DNA from: Allium sativum
Lineage: Eukaryota; Streptophyta; Magnoliopsida; Asparagales; Amaryllidaceae
Assembly: GCA_030737875.1 (NCBI GenBank)
Contig: CM060921.1
Coordinates: 397,770,192-397,834,191 of the forward strand
Length of the DNA stretch: 64,000 bases
Direction: 5' to 3'
Part shown: in pieces, positions 1 through 12,134 of the stretch
Layout: each line of letters opens with the position of its first letter
Position numbering within the stretch: position 1 is the first letter of the stretch
Notes under the pieces: generated by a model
The model's input: only the letters and a program-made list of their open reading frames with translations
Told to the model about the DNA's origin: nothing
The model's database searches: none
Made by a program: the position numbers and the translations under genes

Positions 1-381
1 TCACCACCACGCAAAACCCCTAGTCAAGTATGACTGGGTCGGACCCGATTCGACCCGAGTGTGATGCCTTGACCCGACCCTGGCGTAGCGCTATGAACCC
101 AACTAGGGCATACCCCCGATCCAACCCATAAGAGGGGATCCGAACCAATCTGCTGTTGTTGAAACTTCTACCCGAGCTAATATTAGTGCTTCAAATCAAG
201 CTGATTCTGGGACTTCAACACTAGCTGCTACAACCATTAACCAAACTCATGCACCTGCTCCTATTCACAGAATGATTATACATGCTTCCTTGCGAGGTTG
301 GAAGTGACGAATGTGGGTCTAGAAGCACAAAGACGTGATAGTGCCGCATTCTGAGAGAATTTGAGTGCGATGGCTAGATAG

Positions 382-1645
382 ATGGACGGACTTCACAGGC
401 AGAGAACACCTTCTCCTACCCATCGTCAGCCAGTTGAATATTCACCTTCTTTGGAGGAGATTGAAAGGCACCCATGCCAAAAGAGACCATATGAGAGACC
501 AAAGAACCTTGAGCATATCCAATTTGGCTCATTAGGATGTCGTAAAGATGCAGCTCGTTGCCTGGGCCCTAATGACCTTAGCCTAGCGGAACCAATGTTG
601 TTGCCAATGCTTTGATCTCATGTCCTTCCAAGAGACCCAAACATTACCAATCCTACTCAAGGCCAACTCCTTCAGCCCACTCATGCTGTGAATGACCCAG
701 ATCGCAGGGGTCAAGGGAACTCTTCTCCCGTTAGAAAGCGAAGCACATTGCCTGACGTGGGAGTTGGAAGTGCTAGAAGAGCGAGAAGTGCTGAACTCGA
801 GCCTACATTAAGCAATGCTGAAGTAGAAGCTATGGTACGTCAAATTATGGCTGATAGCAGAGGCTACACTGACGAAGATTGGGGTATTGATCGCAACCAT
901 ACGCTTTTCATCGATAACATATTGGATGTCCTATTCCCGATGTAAGAATTTAACCTGCCTACCATGAACCGTTATGGAGGAAGAACTGATCCAAGACAGC
1001 ATCTGATGAGATACTCCTCGTATATGAACGCCGCAGCATCCCCTGATGCCATAAAGTGCAATAATTTTCTGATCTACCTTGAAGATGTTGCGATGATGTG
1101 GTTTATTCGGCTTCTACTACGATCGATTTCCAGTTATGAAGAGCTAAGTGAGAGTTTCCTGAATTAGTTTCGGTTTCACGACCAGAAATACAAGAAGGTC
1201 ATTGAGCTTTCTGTAGACAAGCAAGCTCCGGTGGAAACTCTGAAATCGTATTTGGATCATTTTGATCTAGTAGTTACGAAAGCGAGCAACCCCCATGAAC
1301 AAACTATCTTGATGGCGCTAATAGACGGAGTAGATAATGACACTGAATTCAGGAAGTACCTGGTCAGAAAGCCGTCATTGACTAGAGAGTTGTTTTGTGG
1401 AAAGGCTAATATCCGCCTACAGTAAAAAGAGGTATATGCTAGCTAAAAAAGGAAACCCAGCGATGTCACGAGAGAGGACATCCAAAGCAACGTTGCCATT
1501 AAGAAGTCTGGTGATAGTGCAGGGAAAGTTAAAGTCAACGTCTACAACCAAAGTGGAGGAAATGGCCGCCATGGTGGGAACGACAATAAGAGGAGCAGGA
1601 ATCAGAGACATGATCCCAAAAAGAGGCCGATACCAACCTTTCTAG
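382..1645 (+). pseudogene. A gag remnant
   Basis: Broken Gag of element A, which would form the virus-like particle. Open pieces at 382-615, 688-945, 964-1167, 1231-1425 and 1397-1645 are separated by stops and shifts. The 964-1425 part carries the retrotransposon-gag capsid pattern: YGGRTDPRQHLMRY, then a Trp-Phe block (MMWFIRL), then SISSYEELSESFLN. Downstream text is basic and Gly/Asn-rich, as in a nucleocapsid, but I see no intact CCHC knuckle. Family assignment rests on the capsid block; piece boundaries are approximate. Confidence 0.75.
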
Positions 1646-2129
1646 AATTACTCGCCGCTCAATGACACCTTGGAGAATATCTATCTAGACACCTACAATG
1701 TTATCCAATACAAAAAGGCTCCGCCAAGAGACTCAATGGAGAAAGAACGTGCGACGAGGAAGTTCTGTTTATTTCATGAAACATACGGCCACTCCACAAA
1801 CGAGTTCCACCACTTAAGAGATGTATTGGAAAATTTTCTTTGAGCAGGAAAGTTGGACGAGTTAAAGTTGCCTCTAGAGACACGGGACAAGGGGGCTCAA
1901 CTCCGAACTAGAACCAGCCGCCTCGAGAGCTATCACTCAGCAGAAAGAAAAGGGGATAGTTATTAACATCGTGGTTTGAGGAAAAAATCTAGCTGGATTC
2001 AGCAACAGAGTCATGGAACAGTACGTCAATGCCGCTAAGCATCCGGATGTGGGGGAATGCAGTTCCCTTGAGGATACTACTCCCACAAAGCATCATAAAA
2101 TGGTGACCGACGATATTGTTTTCAGAGTA

Positions 2130-2480
2130 GAGAAAGCATGGCAGTAGAAACCTCGAGTATAGACCCATTGGTAATCACGACCCTCATCGGCCTAGCAACC
2201 ATACGGAAATCCCTTGTCAACAACGGTAGCTCCATCAACATTCTATTTAAGAAAGAATTGACCAACTAGAAGACGTGCACTGGATGGATACGTGGCTTCA
2301 ATGATTCTTCAACAACACCAATAGGGGAAGTAGATTTATCTGTGGAACTTGGGAAAGAAGACTAGAGAGTGTGAATCCTCCGGTTTGTTGTCATGAATAT
2401 TGAATCTCCATATAATGCATTTCTATGTTGACCAGCTTTAGTAGAGTTCAGGGCTTGCATCATGCCTTGGTGTTTACTGT
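2130..2480 (+). pseudogene. A protease remnant
   Basis: Retropepsin-like aspartic protease of element A. The block LVNNGSSINILF (codons from about 2213) matches the family active site, in which the second residue of the N-N pair's position is normally D followed by N. Here the catalytic Asp codon at 2219-2221 reads AAC (Asn), one G-to-A change from GAC in what would be a CpG. Stops follow within 60 codons. The flanks 1646-2129 and 2481-2877 are the decayed gag-protease and protease-RT linkers, with no domain I can name. Confidence 0.65.
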
Positions 2481-2877
2481 TAATGTTCCCGATCAATGTC
2501 GGACTAGGAATGGTTCGTGGTGACCAAGTTACTGAAAGAACCTACTATTTGGCTGAATGGAAGATGCTACACAATAGAGATAGCGTAAAATCAAAGAATA
2601 CCTCCTCTCCCGCAAAGGAGGCATCAGAATTGCAAATAAAGGAAACATCATAGAAGTAGTCGCCCAATAATCTGCCCAAGTTATGGCTCCCAAAGAGGAT
2701 GAAGATTCAGAATGCAGAAGAGCGACACCTAATAAAGCAACTATAAATATTCCAATTGATGACGACAACCCAACAAAGGTCTTAAAGATCATATCTCACT
2801 TGGACCCCCTCCAAATGAGGGAATTGATAGATTTTTTATAGGCGAATCTAGACGTATTCATTTGGACCCATGCCGAT

Positions 2878-3760
2878 TTGTGCAGGATTTTACCTTCGAT
2901 TACGAGTCACACATTAAGCATAAATCTGAAGCATCCTTCTGTCAAGCAGAAGAGGCGCATGCTGGGCCTAGAGAGGCCAGCTGCCTTAAAGGAAGAAGTG
3001 GAGAAGCCGAGGGGCAATGGTTGCATAAGAGATGCTACATATCCTAACTGGATATCCAATCCCGTCCTTGTCAAGAAGGCTAATGGAAAATGGCATGTGT
3101 GCATCAATTTTTCAGATTTGAATAAAGCTTTCTCAAAAGACTACTTCCTTTTACAGAGAATCGATCAGCTAGTGGATTCATCGGCTGGACATGAGCTTCT
3201 TTCTTTTATGGATTCTTACTCAGGATATAAAAAGATTCCCATGCATGTTCCCGATCAAGAACATACTAGTTTAATCACTGACCTCGGATTGTACTGCTAA
3301 GTGGTTATGCCTTTTGGATTGAAGAATTCTAGGGCAACGTACCAACGCTTAGTTCATTTGACCTTAAATTGCATTGCTACGTGGTCATGCCTTTTGGATT
3401 GAAGAATGTTGGGGCAACATACCAATGCTTAGTGAATCGTATGTTCTATAACAAGATTGGAAGGTCGATGGAGGCGTATGTGAATGACATGCTGGTGAAA
3501 TCCAAAAAATCATTCAACCACAGGAGTGACTTGGCAGAGATGTTTAATGTCCACTGATACTATGGAATGAAGCTGAACCCTTTGAAATGTTCTTTCGGTG
3601 TTACATCATGGAAGTTGTTTGGCTTTATAGTTAGCTCACGTAGAATTGAGATCAAACCAAAACAGATTGCAGCTATTAGAAATATTAGCAAACCAAGAAA
3701 ATTAGAGATGTTCAAAGTTTAGCAGGGAAGGTGGCAGCATTGAGTCCAGGGCTGCCGATA
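2878..3760 (+). pseudogene. A reverse transcriptase remnant
   Basis: RT of element A. Visible blocks are NPVLVKKANGKWHVCINFSD (finger region, about 3058), a D-S-Y-S-G-Y block (about 3210), VMPFGLKN (twice) and AYVNDMLVKS (about 3472), the catalytic YVDD box with its first Asp read as Asn. A stop at 3298 and a local duplication break the frame, and further stops follow at 3557 and 3720. The enzyme would copy element RNA to cDNA; this copy cannot be functional. Confidence 0.8.
3290..3433 (+). repeat. Tandem duplication of about 77 bp inside A's RT
   Basis: The stretch about 3290-3355 (attgtactgctaagtggttatg...) recurs at about 3367-3433 with a few changes, so the VMPFGLKN block of RT appears twice in a row. 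It includes the Pro-Phe-Gly motif normally present once. The copies differ at about 8 positions, so the duplication is old. Confidence 0.8.
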
Positions 3761-3780
3761 AATTCATTTCTTTCTTTGAT

Positions 3781-4119
3781 TTGATAAAGCAAGGGAAAAG
3801 CAACATCGAGTGGACCCCAGATTGCATTGAAGCCTTTCAGAACCTGCTGCATCACTTAGAGAAGCCGTCGATATTTTCAAAGCTGATGGATCACAAAAAA
3901 TTATTCGTATACTTGGTAGTATCATCGCATGCAATCAGTTCAGCACTTATCTATAAGGAGGATAAAGTTAAGAGACCAGTGGATTATGTGAGCAAGAAGT
4001 TAGCTGTGGCGGAGAGCAACTATCCAAAGATTAAAAAGCTCGCTTACAGCTTATTAATCACTTCAAGAAAGCATCGCCACTACTTTAAAACTCATCTGTT
4101 TATGATATACACTGATTAG
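3781..4119 (+). pseudogene. A RNase H (retroviral type) remnant
   Basis: RT-connected RNase H of element A. WTPDCIEAFQNL is followed by LFVYLVVSSHAISSALIYKE, VDYVSKKLAVAESNYPKIKK and HYFKTHLFMIYTD. This order is typical of Ty3 elements (substrate-strand block, 'YVSK' block, and the 'E-x-N-Y' region usually read as 'E..YP..EK'). The Asp in the family's '(L)YLAVS' region is absent, and a stop follows at 4117. The domain would degrade the RNA of RNA:DNA hybrids. Confidence 0.75.
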
Positions 4120-4309
4120 CCGCTATGACCGGTCCTGAAGCAATCTGAGACGTCAAGAAGATTGCTCAAATGGAACATCGAGCTAAATTAGTTTGGTCTT
4201 AACTTCCTCCCAAGGAAATAGATATGGGGGCAAGCATTAGTCGACTTCATTGCTGAATTAGCCATTTTTTAAGAGGATGTGCTAGATAAAGAAGGCAAAC
4301 CCTAGGATG

Positions 4310-4720
4310 GAACATGGAATTAGGCACCTAGAAGCTGTACATAGATGGTGCTAAAAATGATTGGCGGTATGGCGCCGAAGTCGGGTTAATGACTCCTGAA
4401 GGATTGTCAAATAACTATACCCTACGAATGATTTTTTTTGCTACTAACGACGATTCCGAGTACGAGGCCCTGATTTCCGGGTTAAAGTTCGCCAAGGAGT
4501 TGTGAGCAGAGGCGTTGAATATCTTTTGTGACTCTTAGATTGTTGGTTTCCAAGTTCGAAAAGAATTCCTAACAAAAGGACTGCGACTAGTACCCTACCT
4601 AGAAAAAGTCAAGGAGCTATTGGACGACCTAGAACATTACAACATTTCTCAAATTCCATGAACAAAGAATCAGAAAGTGGATAAAGTTGCCAAGTTAGCA
4701 AGCTCTCACATTCCAGAGGA
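4310..4720 (+). pseudogene. A second, archaeal-type RNase H remnant (Tat-lineage marker)
   Basis: A second RNase H-like fold follows the first. LYIDGAKND begins near 4332, then GAEVGLMTPEGLSNNYTLRM, a DDSEYEALISGLKFAKEL block near 4450-4500, and FCDS near 4527. The D..E..D pattern matches the extra RNase H found between RNase H and integrase in plant Tat/Ogre/Retand elements. In-frame stops occur near 4501 and 4535. Between 4720 and 4960 the text reads like the linker to integrase, with more stops. Confidence 0.75.
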
Positions 4721-4959
4721 GATAGAATTGGTCCTAATTAAGACAGTAGATTCTCCAACCATTGATTAGATGGAAGTTGATCCGGTGTTGGAGACCGAGC
4801 CCGAGAGAGAGTTATGGATGACACCGATAAAGAACTTCCTGTAGAATGAAACACTCCTAACAAAAAAGAGTGAGAGGCGTGCCATTGTCCGTAAAGCTTC
4901 AAGGTATCTTATGTAGGGTGATGTTATCTATCTACAGGTATTTTCAATCCTGTTACTCT

Positions 4960-5066
4960 GGTGCATAACACTTGACGACATCAAGTGTGTGTTGAGAGAA
5001 TGCATGAAGGTGAAAGTGGTGATCACACCGAGGAATAGACTTTGGTAAAGAAGATATTGCTGTGCA
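4960..5066 (+). pseudogene. A integrase zinc domain, 5' half
   Basis: Reading C-V-E-R-M-H-E-G-E-S-G-D-H-T-E-E-stop-T-L-V-K-K-I-L-L-C gives the two His of the HHCC integrase zinc domain. The frame is cut by insertion B after the codon for Cys and resumes at 24555 as YFWPT, then R-L-C-D-S-C with the Cys pair. This continuity, together with the near-identical flanking 5-mers, shows that B inserted here. Confidence 0.75.
5062..5066. repeat. Target-site duplication of B, left (gtgca)
   Basis: Matches 24550-24554 (gtaca) at 4 of 5 positions. Joining A across the site restores the integrase zinc-domain frame. Confidence 0.75.
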
Positions 5067-5733
5067 TGTAACAACCCGAAATTTTGGAACCAATTTAAAA
5101 TTTTTATTTTTGAAATTTAATGGATTTTGTATATTTAAAATAATTTATTTTAAATAATAACGACTAAAAATTTATTTAAATCGAAGTTAAAACGAATATA
5201 TTTATTTTAATTATAAAAGGAGTTAGAAATAGCACGACAGTTTTAAAATTTGAATTTGAACTTTGACTGAGTGTACTGGATGCAAAAAAAATCGGACTTT
5301 AATGAAACCAAAAATATTTAAATCTGTTTAAAAATATCTTTCCAACGAATCTGAAAATTTGAGATTTCATTGCGGGAATCAAAAGTTATGGCCAGTTTAA
5401 AATTCAGAATAGTCGCTATGGAATTTATATATATTTTAATATAATAAATAGCCATTTTGCAAACAACCTCCGTTTTCGATGAGAACACTTCTGTTGGATC
5501 CGGAATTTCTAATTATTGCAAGATTCCAATTTACATAATTTTTGGAATTAATATGAGAGCGTGGAAAAAGAAAATGTGTTTTATCAATTTCAGTCAAATT
5601 TAATCGACTTGAAAATGGTTATTTTTCAAATGGTCTCCGAATTTGACAAAATTAATTTTATTAGGACCGTATCGTCAAATAACTAGAAATAATTTTTTTG
5701 TAATTTTTAGAGTTAGTATGTGGCCCCGGTAAA
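5067..5733 (+). promoter_or_regulatory. U3 part of LTR B
   Basis: Non-coding LTR start. It holds three degenerate repeat units keyed by a motif whose reverse complement in family D reads TGGTTTCGTYRAAATCCGAG. Anchor positions are near 5304, 5481 and 5647, spaced 177 and 166 bp. These units align one to one with D1 13400-13790. Confidence 0.6.
5729..5733. repeat. Target-site duplication of C, left (gtaaa); right copy 20577-20581 (ataaa)
   Basis: Four of five bases match, in agreement with about 4% LTR divergence. Confidence 0.65.
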
Positions 5734-6666
5734 TGATCATCGCTAATCTATGAGTCAGAAAAGCGCGACATTTAAATTAAATTCTGCAAGCATACAGGTG
5801 TGTAGCATACAAGTCGAACACAGGGAGGTGTAATTAAAATCAAATTATTTATTTAATCTCTTGGGCGAGTTAGACGATTTTCGAGGTTGGTTTTTGAAAA
5901 CAATAAAAATTGAAACTGCGATCTGATTCAGAACAAATCCAATCGAACCGACAATAAAATCACAACTATCAATTGGAAATTAAAATGCAAAACAAAAATA
6001 AAATGCAGAAAGTAAAATTGCAGGAAAAGGAGAACAACAAAAAGTAAATTAGGATTGTCGTTGAAACTAATCAAACGACTAATCACTAACAAAAAATGTA
6101 AAATACAATTGGTGCTCTTCCAAAACTTATTGTGAAGACAACACCGATTGTTAAGATAAAGAAAAATGCAGAAATAATAAAAAGAAGAAGAACTTTTATT
6201 AATGGAGAAGAGAATATAGAATAGGATGGTGACTACAATGATACTAAAAGGGTATATTCCGAGGATAACCAAACCCTAACCCTAATACAATGATATATGG
6301 GCCTTAGGGAATTTACACAAGAGTTTACAATGAGAATTTCAAATGGGCCTTAGTTAAATCTATTAAATTTTTGGCCTTTCTTCTTTTCCTCTTGGTTCTT
6401 AGACAAGCCTCCCTTGATTTGAGATGTGCATGGCCTTTTTATCAATCATTTACTTGTCCAACAGCAACTAGATGTGGGATCTTCATCTACAATTCTTCAA
6501 AATGTAAATATATAGCAATCTGATCTCCATTTCTCTACTTTTCTGGTTGCATGCGGGCTTGGTTGGAATATCAGTAAAAGTGACAAAATAATACCCAAGT
6601 AGTATTTATTTATATACAAAAGATAAGATATAAGAGCATAAAATAAACACATTTATATGTTAATCA
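5734..6666 (-). repeat. 3' LTR of C
   Basis: 933 bp. On - it runs from TGATTAACAT (at 6666) to ...GATGATCA (at 5734). It pairs with 19637-20576. It lacks one CCCTAA hexamer found in the other LTR (near 20175-20193). Confidence 0.9.
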
Positions 6667-6681
6667 AATACCCCCACACTT
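6667..6681 (-). other. Polypurine tract of C
   Basis: On - the sequence AAGTGTGGGGGTATT abuts the start of the 3' LTR, where plus-strand DNA synthesis would be primed. Confidence 0.85.
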
Positions 6682-6684
6682 ATC

Positions 6685-6706
6685 TTTTACTCGTCCTCGA
6701 GTAAAA
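6685..6706. other. Inverted repeat beside C's PPT
   Basis: TTTTACTC (6685-6692) and GAGTAAAA (6699-6706) form a perfect 8-bp stem around a 6-nt loop, a few bases from the PPT. Confidence 0.6.
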
Positions 6707-7149
6707 AGAAAATGAAAAACTAACTAGATAGGTCGCACTTTCGTAGGAAACACGATTGCATTGAGCGTATGCAACAAGCCGTTAAACCTCTAGGTGTCCC
6801 TAGTAGGACGAGTGGTGTCTCGTGAGGGTTTTCAGCGGATACTACCCACAAAATCCAAAGGCAGTATGCTATGATTCTAATGAGACTGCATGAATGCAAT
6901 GGACATATGCAAATAAAAACAAAAAATGAAAACACGACTTATTTCAGGAAAGTGGTACAACAAATTAAGTTAAAAATTTCTAATCAGTTGATTTTATTTT
7001 AGTTACCTCAACTTGTCACAAATTTTCAATATAAATCAAGTTTTCAAATGTTAAATTCCAGTTTGGCCAGTTAGTTCGGTCGATAACATAGTGCAGCCAT
7101 GAAATAGATTCTTAGTTTGCTTGGCACAGTTTGTAAAGTGGTATTCTAA
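6707..7149 (-). other. C 3' untranslated region, distal part
   Basis: Non-coding. It is contiguous with 14029-14928 once solo LTR D1 is removed (tattctaa joins ttttctcatg). No env-like frame is visible. Confidence 0.6.
7145..7149. repeat. TSD of D1, left (tctaa); right copy 14024-14028
   Basis: Perfect 5-bp duplication. Confidence 0.9.
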
Positions 7150-7479
7150 TGTGACGGCCGGGAATTTCGCTCGATCCGAATCAGTCGTTAAACAGATCTA
7201 GACCGTTCGAAACCCCTGATCGTTTCAGAACAGGACAAATCAGAACGCAGACGGGAGAACATTTCATTGTTATTACAACAATTCCATCAGAATACAAGAA
7301 TATACAGAGTATGAATAAATATTATACAACAAAGAATATCAGAGATTTAAATACAGTATTGCAGAGGAAAAATAATACAAAACAGAACTGAAAGTAATAC
7401 ACGGATACAGAGCTTTCCGAGCATCGTTCTAGCTGTAAACCAGGATCCTGTGAATATAAATCTGCAAAACCAAAACTAC

Positions 7480-7636
7480 TAGCTGCCCGTGTCGAAAATA
7501 AGGGCACCCAGAGTTTAGGTTAAAACAATAAACTCCAGGTCGGTCATGTGACTGGTGTGAGAACTAAAACAGTTATTTAAAACTTTACTTTAAAAGAGAG
7601 TAATTCAAGAGACCACGACGTATAACACGGAACGGG
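7480..7636 (-). other. Hairpin cluster in D1
   Basis: TGCCC (7484-7488) pairs with GGGCA (7502-7506), GGTCA/TGACT-like arms lie at 7541-7554, and the CCGT-type hairpin at 7612-7636 has one broken pair (ACGTC instead of ACGGC in other copies). Order and spacing match LTRs B, D and E. Confidence 0.5.
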
Positions 7637-7639
7637 TTT

Positions 7640-10084
7640 CCTCCCAAGAACACCAGTGCATAGAACAAACAATGCAATGCTTTTTCATAAAATGAAGCTA
7701 TTATAAGACCCAGGTCCCATCACACAATGCCACGCAAGCCGGAGGATAGGGTTTTCCCTTATAATAGCCAAACATGATTGGTACGTTTAAAACAAATCAT
7801 TTGATACTATAATAAGTGTATAGTGTCAAAACAATTTCAATCATAAATACGGCATAGCATCCCATGCTACTATGTCGCCATACTAGGCTCTACAAATAAA
7901 GCCGAAATATCTCATATTGGAAATTGGATTTCCGTCATGAGTCGAGGCAAGGGGCAAGCTCCTCTCCGCTTCGAGACACTCTATCAAATGCCTCAGGACT
8001 ACACACTCTGGGTAACCCTGGATGCTTCAGGGCCGGTCCTCACTTACGTTAGAGGATTGGAAATTACTGAACACACGTTTTCCGGTCCTTTTAGACCTAA
8101 AATCGAGGCGCCTCATCCAACAACCACATAGGTGAAAAGTATATAAATGTCAGGGCTGGTAAGTCACTGACACCACCAAAGATAGAAAGAAACGTCGTGC
8201 TCTCCCTGCAGTCCGTATCCCGTTTTTGACTCATACCGAGGTGTGAGGCTCGCGAATTCACGCTATACACAAAGCTACACCACAAAGGCCGTGCTTTGAT
8301 CATCAACCACAAGACTTTGCTTTTCAACAGAAGCCTTGATCCATGCAACTCAGCGTGCCACACAGGCAATTCATGCCATGCGATTAATATCTATCGATAT
8401 ATAACCTCTAAGCTCGTACGTCTCAGAGAAGGGCGTTAAGCAAGAGAATAAATTCTCCGCCGCCAAACAGATATATATTTAACAGAAATCAATCAACACA
8501 GAATAACATCCAATGTCAGACACACAATCCATTTACAAGTTCGTTCTGAGTCTGAACGAAACCGGAGGCACTTTCCTCGCATATCCATCCATCTCCAAGT
8601 ACGTCTGGACGACAACCAACTGATTCCCTCATCTTGGGTGTACAGCCCAATCAAGATCATCAGTAATCACCCAAACGATGTGAAGACTTCCGGTCTTCAA
8701 CCACCGTCTTCATCTTCGACATATCGTCGAATCGGTTATTCAGAATGGGTATAAACCCGGCTTTTCCGAACAACCCGCGTATATTAAAAACAAATGTTAC
8801 GCAAACACAACATACGCCTCAGTCCAATTCATTAGTCACTAACCGTAAATCAGTAAGAGAGCAATCCCCCAAATATTAACCCCGAAGGCCGAAACCAACA
8901 TCAGATCAATACCTAGGAAACCATTCTTCTTAACTAACCTTCAGCTAGTTTCTAATTTCAATTCTTAGGGAAAGGTTCCCATTAATTTTATCCAAGATAA
9001 ATTCTTTAAAATTTATCCTTTAATCTTCCTTTGGATGTCATTTCAAACCAAATTATGGTTTTCCAAACTAGTCGAGATTAGCGAACCATACCGAAGTAAT
9101 TATTTATTTTATTTCCCAATCCCGACCTATTCATCCCATGAAGAAAACTGGTAATACTCCATGTCTAACACCACGGTGTTATCGGTAAAATTAATTACCA
9201 TTTCACATTCAAATCTAATTAAAGATTTAACTATCGCTTTGGAGCAAAACTGGTAATATTCCATTCTCGCTCATTTTCTAAATTTGATAATTTAGATTAT
9301 CAATTCACATTTCAATCTAATTGCAGATTCATTAAAAACTCCTTTTACTGGGTTAAAGAACCAATGTCATTTAAAACACAGTTCACGACAAACCCAAATC
9401 ACATTCTATTTATTTATCGGGTTAAAGAACTAGTGTTATTTAAAACACAGTTCACGATAAACCCATGAATAGATTCTATTTAAACCCATTTCAAATCCAA
9501 TTTCTTTATTTAAAAATAAATGGGTTTTAATTTCAGTTCAAAACTAGTTCATTTTGATAAAAATCAATCTTTATCTTTTCAAATGTGGGATTTTCATCCC
9601 AATTTTTCCCAAATCATTTCTTATGATTTTTCACAAATTATTGATATTTTTAATAATTTTATCAAGGCCTGTACAGTCGATTTCCATCAACGGCCATCGA
9701 ACTGCACTTACAACGACCTTTTTCAAATATGATTTGGACGTATCTCCAAATACAACTGTTAGATTTTAAATTTCTAATATTCGTTAGAAAGCCCTTTTCG
9801 ATACGAACCCAACGGTTCCAGTTTTAGGAGAATCCGACGGTCGGATCTCCCGTAATGTCCGTTTGAAATAAATGGTCGAAATTCACGAACTACCGTGGCA
9901 CGGCGCGTTCTATTCAGGCCATTATATTATATATATTTCGTCGATTTCTATTTAAAATTGAATTATATAAATAGTTTTGAATTCGTTTCAAAAACATTTT
10001 CAACTTCCATTTCAATTCAAATCAAAATTGAATTTTTCCTTATAAATTCGTTTTAAAATTCATTTCTATTCAATTCAAATTTCA
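7640..10084 (-). other. D1 mid-LTR, non-coding
   Basis: Collinear with 26945-29655 of the D element. Contains paired phrases (gggttaaagaac...gttcacgataaaccc) repeated two to three times near 9350-9470. No gene. Confidence 0.6.
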
Positions 10085-10960
10085 ATTCAATTCAAATTCG
10101 TTTTATATTCAATTCATTTCGAAATCGTTTTATATTCAATTCATTTCGAAATCGTTTTATATTCAATTCATTTCGAAATCGTTTCATATTCAATTCATTT
10201 CGAAATCGTTTCATATTCAATTCATTTCGAAATCGTTTCATATTCAATTCATTTCGAAATCGTTTCATATTCAATTCATTTCGAAATCGTGTCATATTCA
10301 ATTCATTTCGAAATCGTTTCATATTCAATTCATTTCAAATTGGTTTTCTATTCCATTCAATTCAAATTGGTTTTCTATTCGATTCAATTCAATTTGGTTT
10401 TCTATTCGATTCAATTCAAATTGGTTTTCTATTCGATTCAATTCAAATTGGTTTTCTATTCGATTCAATTCAAATTAGTTTCATATTCAATTCATTTCAA
10501 ATTGTTTCATATTCAATTTATTTCGAAATCGTTTCATATTCAATTCATTTCGAAATCGTTTCATATTCAATTTATTTCGAAATCGTTTCATATTCAATTC
10601 ATTTCGAAATCGTTTCATATCCAATTCATTTCAAATTGGTTTTCTATTCGATTCAATTCAAATTGGTTTTCTATTCGATTCAATTCAAATTGGTTTTCTA
10701 TTCGATTCAATTCAAATTGGTTTTCTATTCGATTAAATTCAAATTGGTTTTCTATTCGATTCAATTCAAATTGGTTTTCTATTCAATTCATTTCAAATTG
10801 GTTTTCTATTCGATTCAATTCAAATTGGTTTTCTAATCGATTCAATTCAAATTGGTTTTCTATTCGATTCAATTCAAATTGGTTTTCTATTCGATTCAAT
10901 TCAAATTGGATTTCTATTCGATTCAATTCAAATTGGTTTTCTATTCAATTTAATTCAAAT
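10085..10960. repeat. 27-bp tandem array in D1 (about 32 units)
   Basis: Units of type 'atattcaattcatttcgaa'+'atcgtttc' and a variant with 'aattggttttctattcgattc'-type content, all 27 bp. Because 27 is nine codons, both strands stay open (9-residue repeats). The D element copies have only about 7 units. Confidence 0.9.
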
Positions 10961-12134
10961 TTCATTTCAAAATATTCGATTTCGAAATCATTTTTCAATA
11001 TTCATTTTAAAATGAATAAAATCGATATAAATATCGTTCACGTTCAAATGGCGTCAATCTAATCAACACGACTTCATATATTTCTATTTTCAAATATTCT
11101 ATTTCAAATATTTCGATTTCAAATATTTCTATTTCAAATATTTCGATTTCAAATATTTCTATTATTAAAATATTTCGATTTCAAATATTTCTATTATTAA
11201 AATATTTCGTTCAACACATGACTAATCTCAACGGATGAGTACGGTCAACACATAAACCTTTATTTTATACTATTCTTTACTTTCCCGATTGGAATGAGGC
11301 CCAATCAATTACCATATAAAGTTAATTATATGGATTCCATACAACACATGTATATAATAGCAACGATAAATAATCAACCATCAACCAAAGTGCACTACAC
11401 TGTATAAGCATCAAATATAGATATCTAACGCTTATAGCAGCCTGTCAATCAATCGATCGACATATTTAATCAATCAGGATGAGTGAACTTCAAATTTCAT
11501 CCCAACACCCGTGTGGGGTTTCAAACAATCAAACACAGATTTTAGTTGTGTAGTTGGGCGATGTGTAAAATTTATCGACCCAATCAATGTCCTTCAAATA
11601 GGTGTACATAAACAAACCGTCCGGTTTGTAAATGAATATTTTATTTTATTCACTTCCACGTTAAAAATTATATTTTTAACGATAAAACATTTTATTTCAT
11701 CACGTGAATTTCTATTCTGTTCATTCTTTAAATAAAATGATATTTTTAATTTTCTAACTTATTTTAGAAAATTTCGGCGGCATAACGGCACGAAACTAGA
11801 AACGGGACGAGGCCTAGCCTTATCCCCGGTCTAGTGAAGGCCCACGCCATTCACACATCAATCAAATCAATTTCATTCCATTATACCAAACAATCCAAAT
11901 TTCAATCAAATAATCTAACTAATTTTTGCAATCAAACAAACAAGTCCATGGTCTGTGGACGATTGTGTCGGGTGTTACTAAACACCGTTTGCATCCTAGT
12001 ATATATATATAACTAGAAAAAGAAATTGAAGAGTGAGAAGTGCTCACAAATAGCTATCCAATACCACGACTCTTCATTGATAGAAATCTTCATCGTTCTC
12101 GCCTTTTTATCACCTTCGTTGCCCGTATTCTCTA
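10961..12134 (-). other. D1 mid-LTR between arrays
   Basis: Non-coding. It includes the site equivalent to the F insertion point (aaccaaagtgcactacactg near 11388), which is uninterrupted here. Also ATTTC-rich short repeats at 11075-11215. Confidence 0.6.

Larger units (their letters stand above)
1..5066 (+). mobile_element. Element A, degenerate Tat-lineage Ty3 retrotransposon (5' portion)
   Basis: The domain order on + is gag, protease, RT, RNase H, a second RNase H and the start of integrase, all broken by stops and frameshifts. The second, archaeal-type RNase H is a hallmark of the Tat/Ogre/Retand lineage. The element continues at 24550 after insertion B, with the integrase reading across the junction. 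Bases 1-381 read like decayed gag leader, with no domain I can name. No LTR, PBS or PPT of A lies in the window, so its ends are outside it. The stop density suggests this is the oldest layer. Confidence 0.85.

Noticed and set aside
5928..6272. 114-codon frame on - in C's LTR
   Set aside because: Shortened to a different frame in the sister LTR (19858-20049); no domain.
10092..11062. Open frames of 78 and 257 codons with 9-residue repeats
   Set aside because: They are by-products of a 27-bp tandem array in a solo LTR; both strands stay open for the same reason and unit number varies between copies.
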